64,000 bases of DNA from contig CM070577.1 in assembly GCA_036346355.1 (NCBI GenBank), positions 10,973,666 to 11,037,665 of the forward strand, read 5' to 3'. Below the pieces are notes generated by a model. That model worked only from the letters and a program-made list of their open reading frames with translations. It was not told where the DNA came from and ran no database searches. Both the position numbers and the translations under genes were made by a program. This stretch comes from Rhipidocladum racemiflorum (Eukaryota > Streptophyta > Magnoliopsida > Poales > Poaceae). This document shows, one piece after another, positions 34,301 to 45,859 of the stretch (the stretch's first letter is position 1; each line of letters opens with the position of its first letter).

Positions 34301-37300
34301 CTAAGTCCTATGCTCGGCCTGGAGGGCAGCAAGCTCCTCCTTAAGGGAGTCGACCTCTGCCTCCAGGTCCAAAACCTTCCGCCGAGCCGCGCGACCTTCA
34401 GCCGCGTTGCCCCGAAGGCGTTGCACCTCCTTGAGCTGGGTTTCTTCGCGCTCCCGGGCTCGCTGAAGGTTGCAACGCAGGTCGGGGACCTCCTGCCGCA
34501 GCTTCATCAGCTCCTCCTCGAGCTCGGCACACTTCCGTTTCGAATTACTCTTCGCCGTCTCGCTCTCAAAGAGCTGGTCCCGAAGCCCGACGATGAGGCT
34601 CCTCGCCGACTCCAGTTCCTTCAGGTCGGCCTCGCGCACCTCGGAAACCCGACGCTCGAGATCAGCGATCTTGGCGTCTTGCTCGCGGTGGTACGCCCAG
34701 TACTCCTCTCTGAATCATGGAGGCGTCAATATCCTCCATAGCCTTCGCAGCGAACTTCGAGCGAAAAAGGAAGAAAAGTCAAAAAGAACCTCCGGAAGAT
34801 TGCTCGCCTTATGGAAAAAGATAGAAGCAAAGGACTTACCAGAAGAACCCGGCTGACCAGCTTGTCCTGAAGCGTGGCGGGTAGCGCCCAAATAAAAAGG
34901 GGTTGACCCACGCAGGATCATCCTGATCCCGAGCTGGCGCGTCAAGATCTTGCCCCTCCTGGGCACCCGGTGCTCCCAGGAGGGCAACGGCGTTTCCTCC
35001 TTCAACCAACCCCAGGTCGCCCTGAGGTTGGTCTTCCTCGACAACAGGCGGCTCATGGCCGCCTTCGTCCTGTTCGGCCGCTACGCTCGGGGGCTGGACG
35101 CCGACTGCACCCGTCCCTTGCACCTCCGCGGCCGGAGGCGATTGGTGCTCCACGACTGGAGACAATTGGTCGAGGACGACCACCTCCGGCCCATGGTCCG
35201 CGGCTGGAGGCAGCTGGTCGTCGACGACCACCTCTTCCCCGTGGTCCGCGGCTGGAGGCAACTGGTCGTCAACGACCACCTCTTCCCCCTTGGTCTGCGG
35301 CCAAGGGCGGCTGGTCGATCACGACCACTTCTCCCCCTTGGTCCGCGGCTGGAGGTGGCTGGTCGATCACGACCACTTCTCCCCCTTGGTCCGCGGCTGG
35401 AGGTGGCTGGTCGATCACGACCGCTTCTCCCCCTTGGTCCACGGCTGGAGGCAGCTGGCCGACAGCGATCGACTCCTCTTCTTGACTCGCGGCCAAGGGC
35501 TGTGGGTCGATAGCCACCAACCTTTGACCATCGGAGCCCGTCGTGTGGGCCTCGCTTGCGCTTGCCCCTTCACAAGGGACCAAGTCCAAGGCTCCTTGGC
35601 CCTCGGCCCCTTGGAGATCTTGCTCTCCCGTGGCCGGAGTCGGTTCCACATCCGCCGGGGGAAGCTCGGGTTCCTCTAAGGCCGCGGCCGGCGCCGACTC
35701 CTCCTCGGTCTCGGCCATCACTTGGTCGAAGACGCGGTCGAGCTCGGCATCAACTGCAGAGTCGAGAATCTCCTCAGCCATTTGACGAAAGTCCAAGAGC
35801 AACATCCGAGCTATCACGCCCACGCCAAACGGAGTGGGGTTAGCCCGGAAAAAATCGCAAGACAAGAACGGAGAACTCAAACAAGAGGACCAAACAGGGC
35901 TTACCTTCCGCCCGCGAAAGCGGGCCATCCTCCTCGATCTCCTCACTTCGGGCCACGGGCGCCCCGCTTACAAGGCGGCCTCAGAGGGCTCGGCCGATGG
36001 CCATAACGCGCTCTTCATGCGGCGTCGCTAGCCCGCGCGCATCGCCGGTCGACGTCAGCCCATGTCGACCCCTTCGGCGCCGAGGCCGATCGGAAGACGA
36101 CCTCCTGCTCCTTCTAACCGAGCATAGGCGTCTTCCTCCTCTTCCTCCTCCTCGGGGTCCTCGACCACCGAGCGAAATGCCGGTCCCGAGAGCCTTGATT
36201 TTTCTCTCCGCTTGCTCCTTGCTCTGGGACCTGGCCTCCTCCTCGGCCTTCTTCGCCTGCTCAGCGAGCTGTTCCAGCCGGCCCATCAGCTCCGGCCTCT
36301 TCCGTTTGAAGTCATCAAACCAGATTCGAAGCTCGCTTACCTCCCGGCGGTCGGCGTACTCGAGGTGTCGTGCGGGAGGAGTCCTGGTCGAAGCTCGGCG
36401 CTTCGACCGCTTGGCGCGAGGAGGCGAGGCAGATGCTTGGCGGGTTCGACCTGCCGACCTCTTGCAGGAACCCCTGGCCGGGGTGTCAACTTGCGGCAGC
36501 GACGCGGTGCTCGACACGGCGAGCTCGAGGGCGACCTTCTCCTGCAAACAGAAACAGGGAAAAATGAGCTCGGAAAACATGCCCTCGGGCGGGAGCGAAC
36601 AGATGTACTTACCGCGTCGCCGCGGTCAAAAACGTTCTTGGGGATCTGACGATTGGGCGTCAGCTCCTTCTCCTTCGGGGCGCCGAACATCTCGGCGACC
36701 CTCTCATCAACCCAGTCCATCCTCGGAGCTGCGACACGACCAAGGGTTAAAAGAAAAAGTAGCGCCAATCACCAGGAAGCAGCAGTGCTCAAGAAAGAGG
36801 TCCAAGAACATACCTGCGTTGTCCTCACAGGTGAGGTCATGCCACCCGATCACCTCGAAGAAAGGGTGCTCGCGGCGCCTCAGGGGAGACACCCGGTTGA
36901 AGGTAAAATCCCGGGTAATGTCCCGACCAGTGAGCCCCATCTGGGCGAGCTCACTGATCGTCCTGAGCACCCGCTCCTCCTTAGGCTGCACGGGCGGACG
37001 CGCCGACTCGGTGACGGGGGCAGGCTCCCCGGTATAGATCAACTGGGACCCCTCTGCTTTTTTCTGATAGAACCAAAGGTCGGTCCAACCCGACACCGAG
37101 TCCTTCAAAGAAACAAGGGGATACTCGTATGGTCGGTTGGGCCGAAGACGAAGGTAAATGCAGCCGGCGGGACCATCCCGACCGGTGCGGAAGGGAGAGT
37201 AGAAATGGAAGAAAAGGCTGGCGGTGGGTATCACACCCACGAACGCCTCGCAGAGGTGGGAGAAGACCGCAAGGGCAAGAATGGAGTTGGGGTGGAGATG

Positions 37301-37522
37301 AGAGATTTCGCACCCACAAAAGGCAAGCACGGAGGCGAGGAAGTCGCTCGGGCAAAGTGAGCCTGATTGACGGCGTCTGGCCACAGAGACGATCTCCGCC
37401 TCCCGCGGTGCCGGCGTCGCGTCGCTCCCAGGCACTCGACCTGAGCTTGGGTCGATGTACCCCTCGTCCGTGAGCACCTGGAGCCTCCTACGGGTCATCT
37501 GGCTAACCTTGAAACGTGCCAT
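34301..37522 (-). pseudogene. Antisense multi-exon gene of the Tat element (transposon-protein domain, 16-residue repeats, coiled coil)
   Basis: Runs opposite to gag-pol. The start is ATG 37520-37522 (MARFKVSQMTRRR). Exon 1 contains FLASVLAFCGCEISHLHPNS, matching as recalled the 'putative gypsy type transposon' domain. Strong minus-strand splice sites follow: donor CGCAG|GTATGT (near 36812) with acceptor CGTGTCGCAG (near 36726); donor GACGCG|GTAAGT (near 36613) with acceptor CTGTTTGCAG (near 36543). Weaker donors lie near 35905 and 34838. Later exons encode a basic segment, a Lys/Glu helical segment (MGRLEQLAEQAKKAEEEA), a region of three near-identical 16-residue repeats (core VVIDQPPPAADQGGE, about 35290-35440), related VVDDQLPPAADHG repeats, and a terminal coiled coil (34301-34639). 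Antisense frames here are known for Tat elements such as Grande. Whether this copy is intact is uncertain. Confidence 0.65.
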
Positions 37523-37934
37523 GGCCAAAGGAGGAAGGAGAGCGAAAAGGGTTCTTGGGCGCTAGGGCTCCTAGAAGATTTTTGGCCGAAGACAAAGAAA
37601 CACTGTGTAACTCCGACCTCTCCTGGTAGAAAGAGTTAAAAAGACAGCGAAGGGACAGGTTAAAAATCGCCGCCTATCACGTAGCGACACCTGCCCGGTG
37701 AAAACGCACTTTCCAAGAAACTTCCGTACCGTTACAGGGAGGCTTCTCAGAGAAGGAACCGCAGAACAACCAAACGACGCGCCCACGCGGAGCAAGCACG
37801 CGGTGGGTAAAAAGGTCGCCTCCCGACGTAAAATGGTCGTAGGCCGCGACCAAAAGAAATTCAATCCCCCCTTCAAGTCTTCTTAGGCTCAAGGGGAAGC
37901 CCGAGGGTTCCCCACTTGAACCTCGGGGCCTAGC
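37523..37934 (+). other. Tat element 3' untranslated region
   Basis: Non-coding on the plus strand. It probably holds the antisense gene's promoter on the minus strand. It ends CTCGGGGCCTAGC just before the 3' LTR, in the place of the polypurine tract though not strictly purine. Confidence 0.5.
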
Positions 37935-38562
37935 TGTCGGGGATTGGCTATCTGGCAAAAGACCACGGTACCCCCGCGAAAAGCTAAGCACCACCGACCA
38001 GGCAGTACTGAAAGAAGATGCTCGGGAGAATGAAACGAGCATCCCTCCTCTTCCTCCGAGCATACGCGTCCGCACCTTTACTCGCGGCAATACCAAACAC
38101 CCCCCCACGAGCAAGCATGCTCGTAGAGACCACGACCTACTCAGATGTTTGGTCGGTGGGCCTGGCGAGCGCTACGAGGAAGGAAGGAGACAACCAATCG
38201 GCCGAAGATCAAGGGAAATATTACCCGAAATTCAAACAGCGCACGGATCAAGGACGACGGATCACAAATGTGGATACATGGCGTGATCCCAGGAGGTAGT
38301 TACCTTCTTTGTACCTATAGTTGTAGTATTTAAACCCCCCTGAAGATCTGTAACAGGGAAGGGGACCCCCCAGATAGAACACAATACACTGGAGTAGGGC
38401 TGTTATCTCGGCAGTGAGAGGCCCGAACCAGGATAAACACTGTGTCCCCCTTCTCCCGACCTAGCATCGCTCAAACGACCTCCTCGGTCCGTACGACGGG
38501 GCTCTGTTGATCCCCCATTCAACAAGTAAGCTCGACGGGAGCCCGTTCTCCAATCGTCGACA
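37935..38562 (+). repeat. 3' LTR of the Tat element
   Basis: 628 bp, beginning TGTCGGGGATTGG and ending ATCGTCGACA, followed by the duplication GGTAT. By eye it differs from the 5' LTR at roughly ten to fifteen positions, which suggests a fairly recent insertion. Confidence 0.92.
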
Positions 38563-38567
38563 GGTAT

Positions 38568-38740
38568 CCATCGACTTGAACAACTCGCACCAAAATTGAC
38601 TGGTAAAGATTTTATCCCTGTCCGAAGTTATGCTTCTCGGCACCCCGTGCAATTTAACTACTTGCTCCAAGAAGAGTTTGGCCACCTTCTGTGCAATGAA
38701 CGGGTGCCTTAGTGCGATGAAATGCGCATACTTGGAGAAG
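38568..38740 (-). pseudogene. Outer Gypsy integrase, middle fragment
   Basis: On the minus strand this short island between the Tat element and Copia B encodes RFSKYAHFIALRHPF, FLEQVVKLHGVPRSITSDRD and FTSQFWCELF, the middle of the Ty3/Gypsy integrase core. SDRD holds the second catalytic Asp. It bridges the pieces at 53588 and 15143. Confidence 0.92.
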
Positions 38741-38745
38741 CGGTC

Positions 38746-40152
38746 TGAAAGTGCATCTAGGCCCCTCATTTTATTTTGGTGATTAATGATGACACAATTA
38801 AAGAGATCTAATATCTCAACTAAGTATAATGCAGATCTCGAGATTACATCAAGCTTGAAATGACTTTGGACGACTTTACGAGTATCAAATCTCAATAAAA
38901 CAGCATCAAGACGAAGAAGTGTAATTTTCTTTTTAATTGAGTCTTAAGGATAGCCGTACTATTAAGAGGGTACTATGGAAAATCGCTTTTAGGGTGTGCA
39001 TGTGCTCAAGGTCAAAACTTGCATATATACTAGCACTCAAAAACCTGCATTTTCCAAAAACCAGAATTCCAACCGAGCCAGTCAACTCGGAGGGTCCGAA
39101 CATACAGTCTGGAGTATCCGGAGTCTCCGGACATTTATCCGGAGTCTCCGGGTTAACCCTCTCGGCCAATTTGTGAATTGCGGAGAGTCCGGAGTATCCG
39201 GACATTTGGTCCGGAGAGTCCGGACAACCCGGAGTCTCCGGGTCAATTGTCCGGAGTCTTCGGTCTGTTCGAAAAAAGGGGAAAACGGCTAGTTTTCAAA
39301 AACGTATTTAAAGCCACCCCTTCTTCCCCAACGGCTAGGACTGCTCTTGAGATCATTCATTGCAGTATTCAAGCCCTCTCTAACACTTCCAAAGCATTCA
39401 ATAGAGCCCTCACTTCCTCCCACCATTTAATTTGGTTGTTGATCCATTTTGGTGAGGAGAGGAAGAAGCAAAGTGCTAGGTGCATTCATTTCGAGTTGTT
39501 GAGCACTAGTTCATCCTCCAAGCGATTCTTCGTGGTGTTATTACTCTTGGAGGTTGAAGGTCTCCTAGACGGCTAGGAGTCACCGGGAGCTACCAACGCG
39601 TGTGGTGAGCCCCGGTTGTTTGTGAAGGCGTGTCTTGCCTCCGAAAGGGAAGAGACAAGAAGTGAAGCCGGCGAGTGCATTTGTGCAACACCGGGAGGAA
39701 AGCGGGTTGAAAGAGACCCCGGCTCAAGTGTGACCGAGCCACCTCAACGAAGACGTAGGATTCCCTTCAAGAATCCGAACTTCGGTGAAAAATCGCTTCT
39801 CTTGCTCTCTCTCTTTATTTGCTTGAGTTGCTTGTGTGGATTTGTCTCCGTAAAGCCTAGATCTAGCTCCTTGTCTAGCTTTAATTCAAATCCATTCTAG
39901 CACTTGTTCTAGGTTGCTATTGTCATTTACTTTTAGTAGTAATTCGTGCAAGTTTGAGTAACTTGTGTTGCGCTCCCGAGCCGCCCAACTCGGAGACTCC
40001 GGTATCCAATACCGGAGTATCCGGACAAGCCGGAGTATCCGGACCAAAACCCGGAGACTTCGGGTTGACCTGCTCGGCCTGTTTTAATTCCGCTGCAATT
40101 TTTTAAATCCGTCTATTCACCCCCCCTCTAGGCGACATCGTTGGTCCTTTCA
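38746..40152 (+). repeat. Copia B 5' LTR, with CGGANNNTCCG arrays
   Basis: Begins TGAAAGTGCATCTAGGCCCC and ends GGTCCTTTCA. CGGANNNTCCG copies, mostly CGGAGTCTCCG, CGGAGTATCCG and CGGAGAGTCCG, cluster at 39088-39263 just upstream of the TATA-like box, and at 39991-40072 near the primer-binding end. Confidence 0.92.
39303..39310 (+). promoter_or_regulatory. TATA-like box of the Copia B LTR
   Basis: TATTTAAA about 40 bp downstream of the palindrome array, repeated at 52738-52745 in the 3' LTR. Confidence 0.6.
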
Positions 40153-40208
40153 GTTGGTATCAGAGCCAAATCTCCTTTATTTTGGCTTAACCGCTTGGAG
40201 AAACAAAG

Positions 40209-41502
40209 ATGTCGGATATAGAGAAAGTTACCGAAACCCATGCCTAAGACAAGGCCACGGGTTCCGGTATAGGGGTTTCAATTCCTTTAGATTATTCATC
40301 TTTTGGAGTCTCAAACTCTTCATCGTATGTCTCCGTTTCGTCCGGACGAGCGCCTCATTTCGACGGCACTCGCTACGCGGCATGGAAACATAAGATGAAG
40401 ATGCATTTGAGATCACTTCATCCTTGTATTTCGAAGATTGTTGAAACAGGTTTCAAGCCCGCCAACCCCAACAATCTCACCTCCGAAGAAGACAAAGCTC
40501 AACACTTCAACGACTTGGCCGTCAATGCCTTGTTCAACGCTTTGAGTGACTCGGAGTTCAACCGAGTAGATGGTCTTGACAATGCCAAGGACATTTGGGA
40601 AAGGTTGATGGTGTCTCATGAAGGTGTGTCAAGTGTCCGTGAGTCCAAGATCGAACTTATCATTGGAGAGCTAAGCCGATTCACTTTGGAAGAAAGTGAA
40701 TCGTACACAAATATGTTTGATCGCTTGATGGTGCTAGTGAATCAAGCAAAGGGACTTGGAAGCACCGAGCTCACCGACAAGGCCGTGGTGAAGATCATCC
40801 TTCGAGTGATCACCCCCACCAACCGCAACCTTGTGCAACTCATCCGCGACCGGCCAAACTTCGACACCCTCACTCCTCATGACGTGATTGGCCGGTTGAT
40901 GACGGATGAGATGATGGTTAAGGAAGCGGAAGTGGTGGAGGAGCTCAAGTTCGGCAAGAAGAAGGGCATCGCCTTGAAGGCCGTCAAGGTGGTGCAAGAA
41001 GCCGAAGAGAGCTCAAGCGATGAAGAGGAATCAAATGGGCCACTCACAAATGAAGACATGGCCCTTCTTGTAAGAAGATTCAACAAGTTCTTGAAGAAGA
41101 AAGGATACAAGCCGGGAAGCCATTCCAAGAGCTTCGGCAACAAGTCAAGAGGAAGACACTCTTCAAGAAAGTGCTATGAGTGCGGGGAACCCGGTCATTT
41201 CATCGCCGAGTGCCCACACCAAGAAAAGAAGGAAGAGAAGCCGTACAAGAAAGACAAGTACCGCAAGAAGGACAAGGACAAGAGCAAGAAGTACAAGGGC
41301 AAGGGTCACGCATACATCGGCAAGGAGTGGAACTCCGATTCCGATTCCGAGTCCGAGTCCGAGTCCGACTCCGGCAATGAAGGAGGACTTGCCACCGTCG
41401 CCATCGCTACTCCACCGACAAAGTCGAAGAGCCTCTTCGACAACTTGAGCGACGGAGATGAAGATGCTCCAATGTGTCTTATGGCAAAGGGGCACAAGGT
41501 AT
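40209..41502 (+). pseudogene. Copia B gag, interrupted by a stop and by a solo LTR
   Basis: ATG at 40209, then an in-frame TAA at 40245-40247, after which the same frame stays open to 41507. Capsid core: GRAPHFDGTRYAAWKHKMKM, FNRVDGLDNAKDIWERLM and SSVRESKIELIIGELSRFTL. The zinc knuckle CYECGEPGHFIAEC is near 41174-41215, followed by a Lys-rich run and an Asp/Ser/Glu run. The frame runs into the solo LTR at 41503 (TSD GGTAT) and resumes without a shift at 44912. Confidence 0.88.
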
Positions 41503-44500
41503 TGTAACACCCCCAAAATTTTGCTTTTCTTAAATTCATGTGTGATTTGGCACTTTGGTGAATTTTTGGAATTTTCTGGAATTTATTTGGATTTATTTGG
41601 AATTTATTTGAATTTATTCCATTTTGAAATAATTAAAGAATTTAATTTTGCAAATAAAATTTTGTTGGAAATATTTTATTTGAGTCCAAAATGTTCCAAA
41701 ATATTTTCCAGAATTTTTCTGGAATTTTTCTGAGTATTTTGCTATTTTTAATGAATTAAATGAATTTCTGGGAATTATTTTAATTATTAAATCGCTGGAA
41801 AATACGAATGGGTTTGCACTGTTCATCCGACCGAGCCGCACCCGAGTCAGACTCGAGTCCGACCCGAGCCACCGAAGTCGGTCGAACCCAACCCTAACCT
41901 GTTGATCCCGACCGCTTGATCGAGATCCAACGGCCCGATTGGATCGCATCGGCTCGAGCCGAGATCGACCGACCGACCCGGTCGCGCCCGTCGATCGTGG
42001 GCCGTTGATCGCGCCACGTGGACGGTCGATCGTCGTCGCTCTCCGCCCGAAGTCCGAGCCGGACTCGCCGCCGCTACCGCCATTGGAGAATTAGGTTTCC
42101 GCCTCGCACGAACGCCGAGGCTATTTAAAGCCCGGTCACGCCCGAGGTTGCCCTCCTCCGTGCGCACCGTGTCCCGAGCCATCTCGCCGAGCCGCCGCCG
42201 CTTGCCCGTCTGAGCTCGCCAGTAGTTGGAGGAGGTGTCCGCCGCGTTTGCGCCGCTTCGCCGCCCGCCGTCTTCCGCCGAGAAGGAGCCTGCATCCGAG
42301 TCCCCGCCGAGACGCACCGAAGAGACCACCCACTTCACGGAGCGTGCGAACGCCGTCGGTGTGGTCTTCGTTCTCAACGCCGGCCGCCGGAGCTCCGCCG
42401 TGGACATCGCAGACCCGCGAAGCTTCTCCACCGTCGGATCTTCATCGCACGGTCCAGATTCGTTCACGTCACCCACGGTAAAGAATCACGTGTTAATCTC
42501 CAGATCTAATCTCAACCGTTAGATCTAGATCCAACGGCTTAGATTGAACCACGTTCATAGCGATAGATTGGATCTTGACCGTCCGATCAAGATCGAACGG
42601 TCCAGATCAACCGAGTTCACCCCAAACGCGTGAATCCAGATCCAATCTGGACCGTTGATTTTCAAATCAACGGCCGAGATTGCGCCACGTGTCGGGAAGC
42701 CTGACCGTCGCGGTCAGCGCTGGCCCACGCCTGGCAGTGCAGGACCGACACGCCGGGCCCGCTGCGGTCGTAAGGCCCACCTGTCGGCCGATCGTGAGTC
42801 CGTAGGCCGAGCCACTGGGACCGAGCCGAGACCGCGGCGCCGGTCCGTGGACCCGAGGCCACGCTGGCCGCCACCCGATTGGTCCACGTGTCCTCGCCGA
42901 CGCAATAAATGATTTTCCTAAAAGAAAATGATTTAATAATTCGGTTTAATAATTGATTTGAATTTCAAAACTTCAAACGCTTATAACTTTTATGCGTTTC
43001 AACTCCGATTTGAGTGATTCAAATTTCTAAATTCGTATAAAATTGAGATCTACTTAAATATGAATTTTATTTAATTTTTGGACTAAAGTTTTTCTCTGTA
43101 AAATTATTTAATTGATTATTTAAACTTTAAATAATAATAACTTTTATGCTTTAACTCCGAATTTGATTTATTCCAGCTTTCTAAAAATTCATAAAATTAT
43201 GTTCTGTCTGTTTATGGATTTTATTTGGATGTTTGGACACTTTTTGCATATTGTTTATTTGTGTATTTGCTATTTGCACGCTTTACGAGTAGACGTTGAA
43301 GTGCCGGAAGGATTCGAAGGAGAAGTATTGACTCAGGATCCAACTCAAGACCAAGAACAAGTACTTTTTGAAGGCAAGTTGTGCTTTGACCATGTTGATC
43401 CTATTTTGAAGTCTATTTTGATTTAACCTATTGCATGCTAGTTCAAGTAGAAAATACTTTATTTAAATATGGGGGATTAGATAAACACCAATTTCTTTGT
43501 ATGACACCTTGATTATTTAAATATGTGCCATGACCCTTGTCACCCTAGTTGTGGTTTACTAGTTGGACATTATTAACTTGCCAACATGGGTTTTAGACCG
43601 CTGTAGTAAATCGCTTAGACTCGCTTACGCGTGCTCGACATGATTTTGGACAAACAAATGTTAATATTGACTTAATGATATATTGAACCTGTTTTGGAAA
43701 GGTATCATGTGATGTTGATGGCACGTGGTGCATGGTAATCAACTGGGGTTTGATAAATAGTTTTCGGCCAAGGCATGTGGCAAGAGTAATCAGTGGGCCG
43801 GTTGTGGCATTGGGGATGTTGATTTGGTTCTTGGGTAGTCTTGCCTGGTCACCCTAAGGACTTAACCTTGCAAGCCTTTGAACTGGGTCTAACGTGCAAC
43901 CACATGTCCAGAATGGGACGGACCTAGTTGACTAAGTTGCTAATAACATACCTGTGGGACCTCGTGAGGTCAACTACACCCTTTGTGTAAGTTGTACGGG
44001 GAGCGCATCTGGCCGAGGCCAGGTACCCATCTAACGGTTGATTGGCCTAGACTTCGCCTTAGCTAAGGGAAGGGTTAGTGTGCAATAACCGGGGAGGACC
44101 ACTTGTATTGTTAAAAGTTTCCGAAAGACTTTGTTACGGGAACTCGCCTTTGTGGTGTTTGACTGTATCTTGTGGGTAAAGTGCATAACCTCTGCAGAGT
44201 GTAGAATCTATTCGAATAGCCGTGTCCGCGGTATTGGACATCGCTCGGGAATTACAGTCAAGGGTTAGATTTTCTCAAAAATAACTTGGACTTGAAAGGT
44301 TGGGTTGGATTGACAATGATGTTAGAAATGAGGATTAGGATGGGAAAGATGTTTATTAAATTCCTTGAAAAGTTATCTATGCTATACTTGCTTCTACTGC
44401 TTTCGAATCTATTTATGCTACTTGTCAAATCTTTGTTTCTTTGCAAATATACCTTGAGCTATTCCTTTGTACCAAGCCATGCATATAGTATATTAGCTTG

Positions 44501-44906
44501 CATTCTGTGCATGACTTGCTGAGTACCAAGTACTCACCCTTGCCACCCTACAACACCAGTTGAAGAGGAGACTACACCCGCTTTGGAGGAGGAGCTCCAA
44601 GAGGATCCGTCTACTTAGGGAGCGAGCCACTGGTCGTTACTGTGGTATACTGGATGGCGCCACGAAGTTATTTGATTTTCCGCTGCTAGTATTTCTCTCT
44701 TAATAAGTTTCGCCCTGCGAGGCGTACATTTGTGACTTGACCATAAGGTTAAGTAACCAGTTTGGTTATTTAAATAAAAGTACTTTATTAGTATCGAGTG
44801 GTATGATTGTGATATTTACCGATGTTAAGACTGTGTGCACTAGCGCGTTCCTGGACTAGTGTTGAATACACAGAGGGTCCGGATTTGCAAATTCGGGGTC
44901 CCGACA
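41503..44906 (+). mobile_element. Solo LTR, 3.4 kb, Tekay-like Gypsy
   Basis: Begins TGTAACACCC, ends GTCCCGACA, and is flanked by GGTAT on both sides (41498-41502 and 44907-44911). No primer site, polypurine tract or pol motif was found inside, so it is a solo LTR left by recombination between two LTRs. The length of about 3.4 kb, the TGTAACACCCC start and the CTTGCTGAGTACCAAGTACTC block (about 44515-44537) recall RIRE3/Tekay LTRs. 41820-42900 is GC-rich and the rest AT-rich. GC-rich open frames in 41850-42900 are not credible genes. Confidence 0.85.
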
Positions 44907-44911
44907 GGTAT

Positions 44912-45843
44912 CATCTAAGAGCACTATTCATTCTATTGTTGATTATAGCTTAGATGATTGCGATGATGCTAGTGATGAGGAAGAAGTAGCATTTAAGTCT
45001 ATGGATGATTTCGATGTTAAAAAATTAGACTTGCTACTTAAGGATATTGAAAGATTGGAGGAGGTTGTTGAACAAAAGGAAGCTATTCTCGAAGCTCAAG
45101 AAGATCTCCTCATTTTTGAAAAGGAGAAGAATCTTGAGCTAGAGAAGAGCTTAGCCCTTGAAAAGAAAAAGAATGAGGATTTGGTCAAAAGCTCAAATTT
45201 GACCAAAAATGAAGCAATTAGTCTTGAGATCACCAATGCTTCACTCTTAGAGCAACTTGCAAAAGCAAAGGATGCTTGCAAGGCTTTTGAAGTGAAGCTT
45301 GTTGATCTCTCGAATAAAGCTTCCACCTCAATCAACAACTCCAATATTTCATTACCTTCGACGAGCAACGGTTGCGCTAGATGTTATAATATTGATGTTG
45401 CTACTTGTGCTACTAACCGTGAGACTTTGAAAGTCTTGGCTCATGAAAATGAGAAGCTTAAGGTGATGCTTGAAGATGGACTTCAAAAGTCCTACAAGGC
45501 AAGCAAGGGTTTAGAGGAGTATATCGGTAAGCGCCAAGGTAATCCTAAGAGGCAAGGGCTTGGGTATGTTCCGCCAAAGGGCAAAAAGAGCAACATTGTT
45601 GTTGCTCCTTTAAGCAAGCCCATTCACTTTGTAAAAGGCGAAGGAACATCCAAGCACAAAGCTCACTCCAAGTTCTTTGCTTCTTATGTGCTTAAAAGGA
45701 CTAACCTCGGTCGTGTAGTTGCTTATCATGTTGGGCGTAAGCCGAAAAATACTCCTTGTGTTCGTTCTATTTGGGTCCCTAAATCGCTTGTTACTAACGT
45801 GCGTGGACCTAACAAAGTTTGGGTACCAAAGAGCAAAAACTAA
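44912..45843 (+). pseudogene. Copia B gag extension: coiled coil with CxRCYN motif
   Basis: Continues the gag frame beyond the solo LTR: an acidic stretch (DDCDDASDEEE), then a long coiled coil (about 45020-45310), then STSNGCARCYNIDVATC (about 45355-45405) and a basic C-terminal part ending at TAA 45841-45843. The same coiled coil and Cys motif occur in Copia A. This tail separates gag from pol, which begins in a different frame about 20 bases later. Confidence 0.8.
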
Positions 45844-45859
45844 ATTTGTTTTTGTAGGC

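Larger units (their letters stand above)
15149..38562 (+). mobile_element. Tat-lineage Gypsy element (plus strand), itself containing Copia A
   Basis: LTRs of 625 and 628 bp, identical ends TGTCGGGGATTGG...CAATCGTCGACA, and target duplications GGTAT (15144-15148 and 38563-38567). Without Copia A it is about 11.6 kb. The second, archaeal-type RNase H between RNase H and integrase, and the antisense gene after pol, are marks of the Tat clade (Retand, RIRE2 and Grande group). Gag-pol carries several stops and frameshifts. It disrupts the outer Gypsy integrase gene. Confidence 0.93.

Noticed and set aside
42226..42522. GC-rich open frames inside the solo LTR
   Set aside because: No motifs, overlapping frames on both strands, and located in LTR DNA that is normally non-coding.
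41498..44911. Same target duplication GGTAT for the solo LTR and for the Tat element, considered as a shared insertion preference
   Set aside because: The elements are of different lineages and two cases of a 5-bp word can coincide by chance. No wider flanking similarity was seen.
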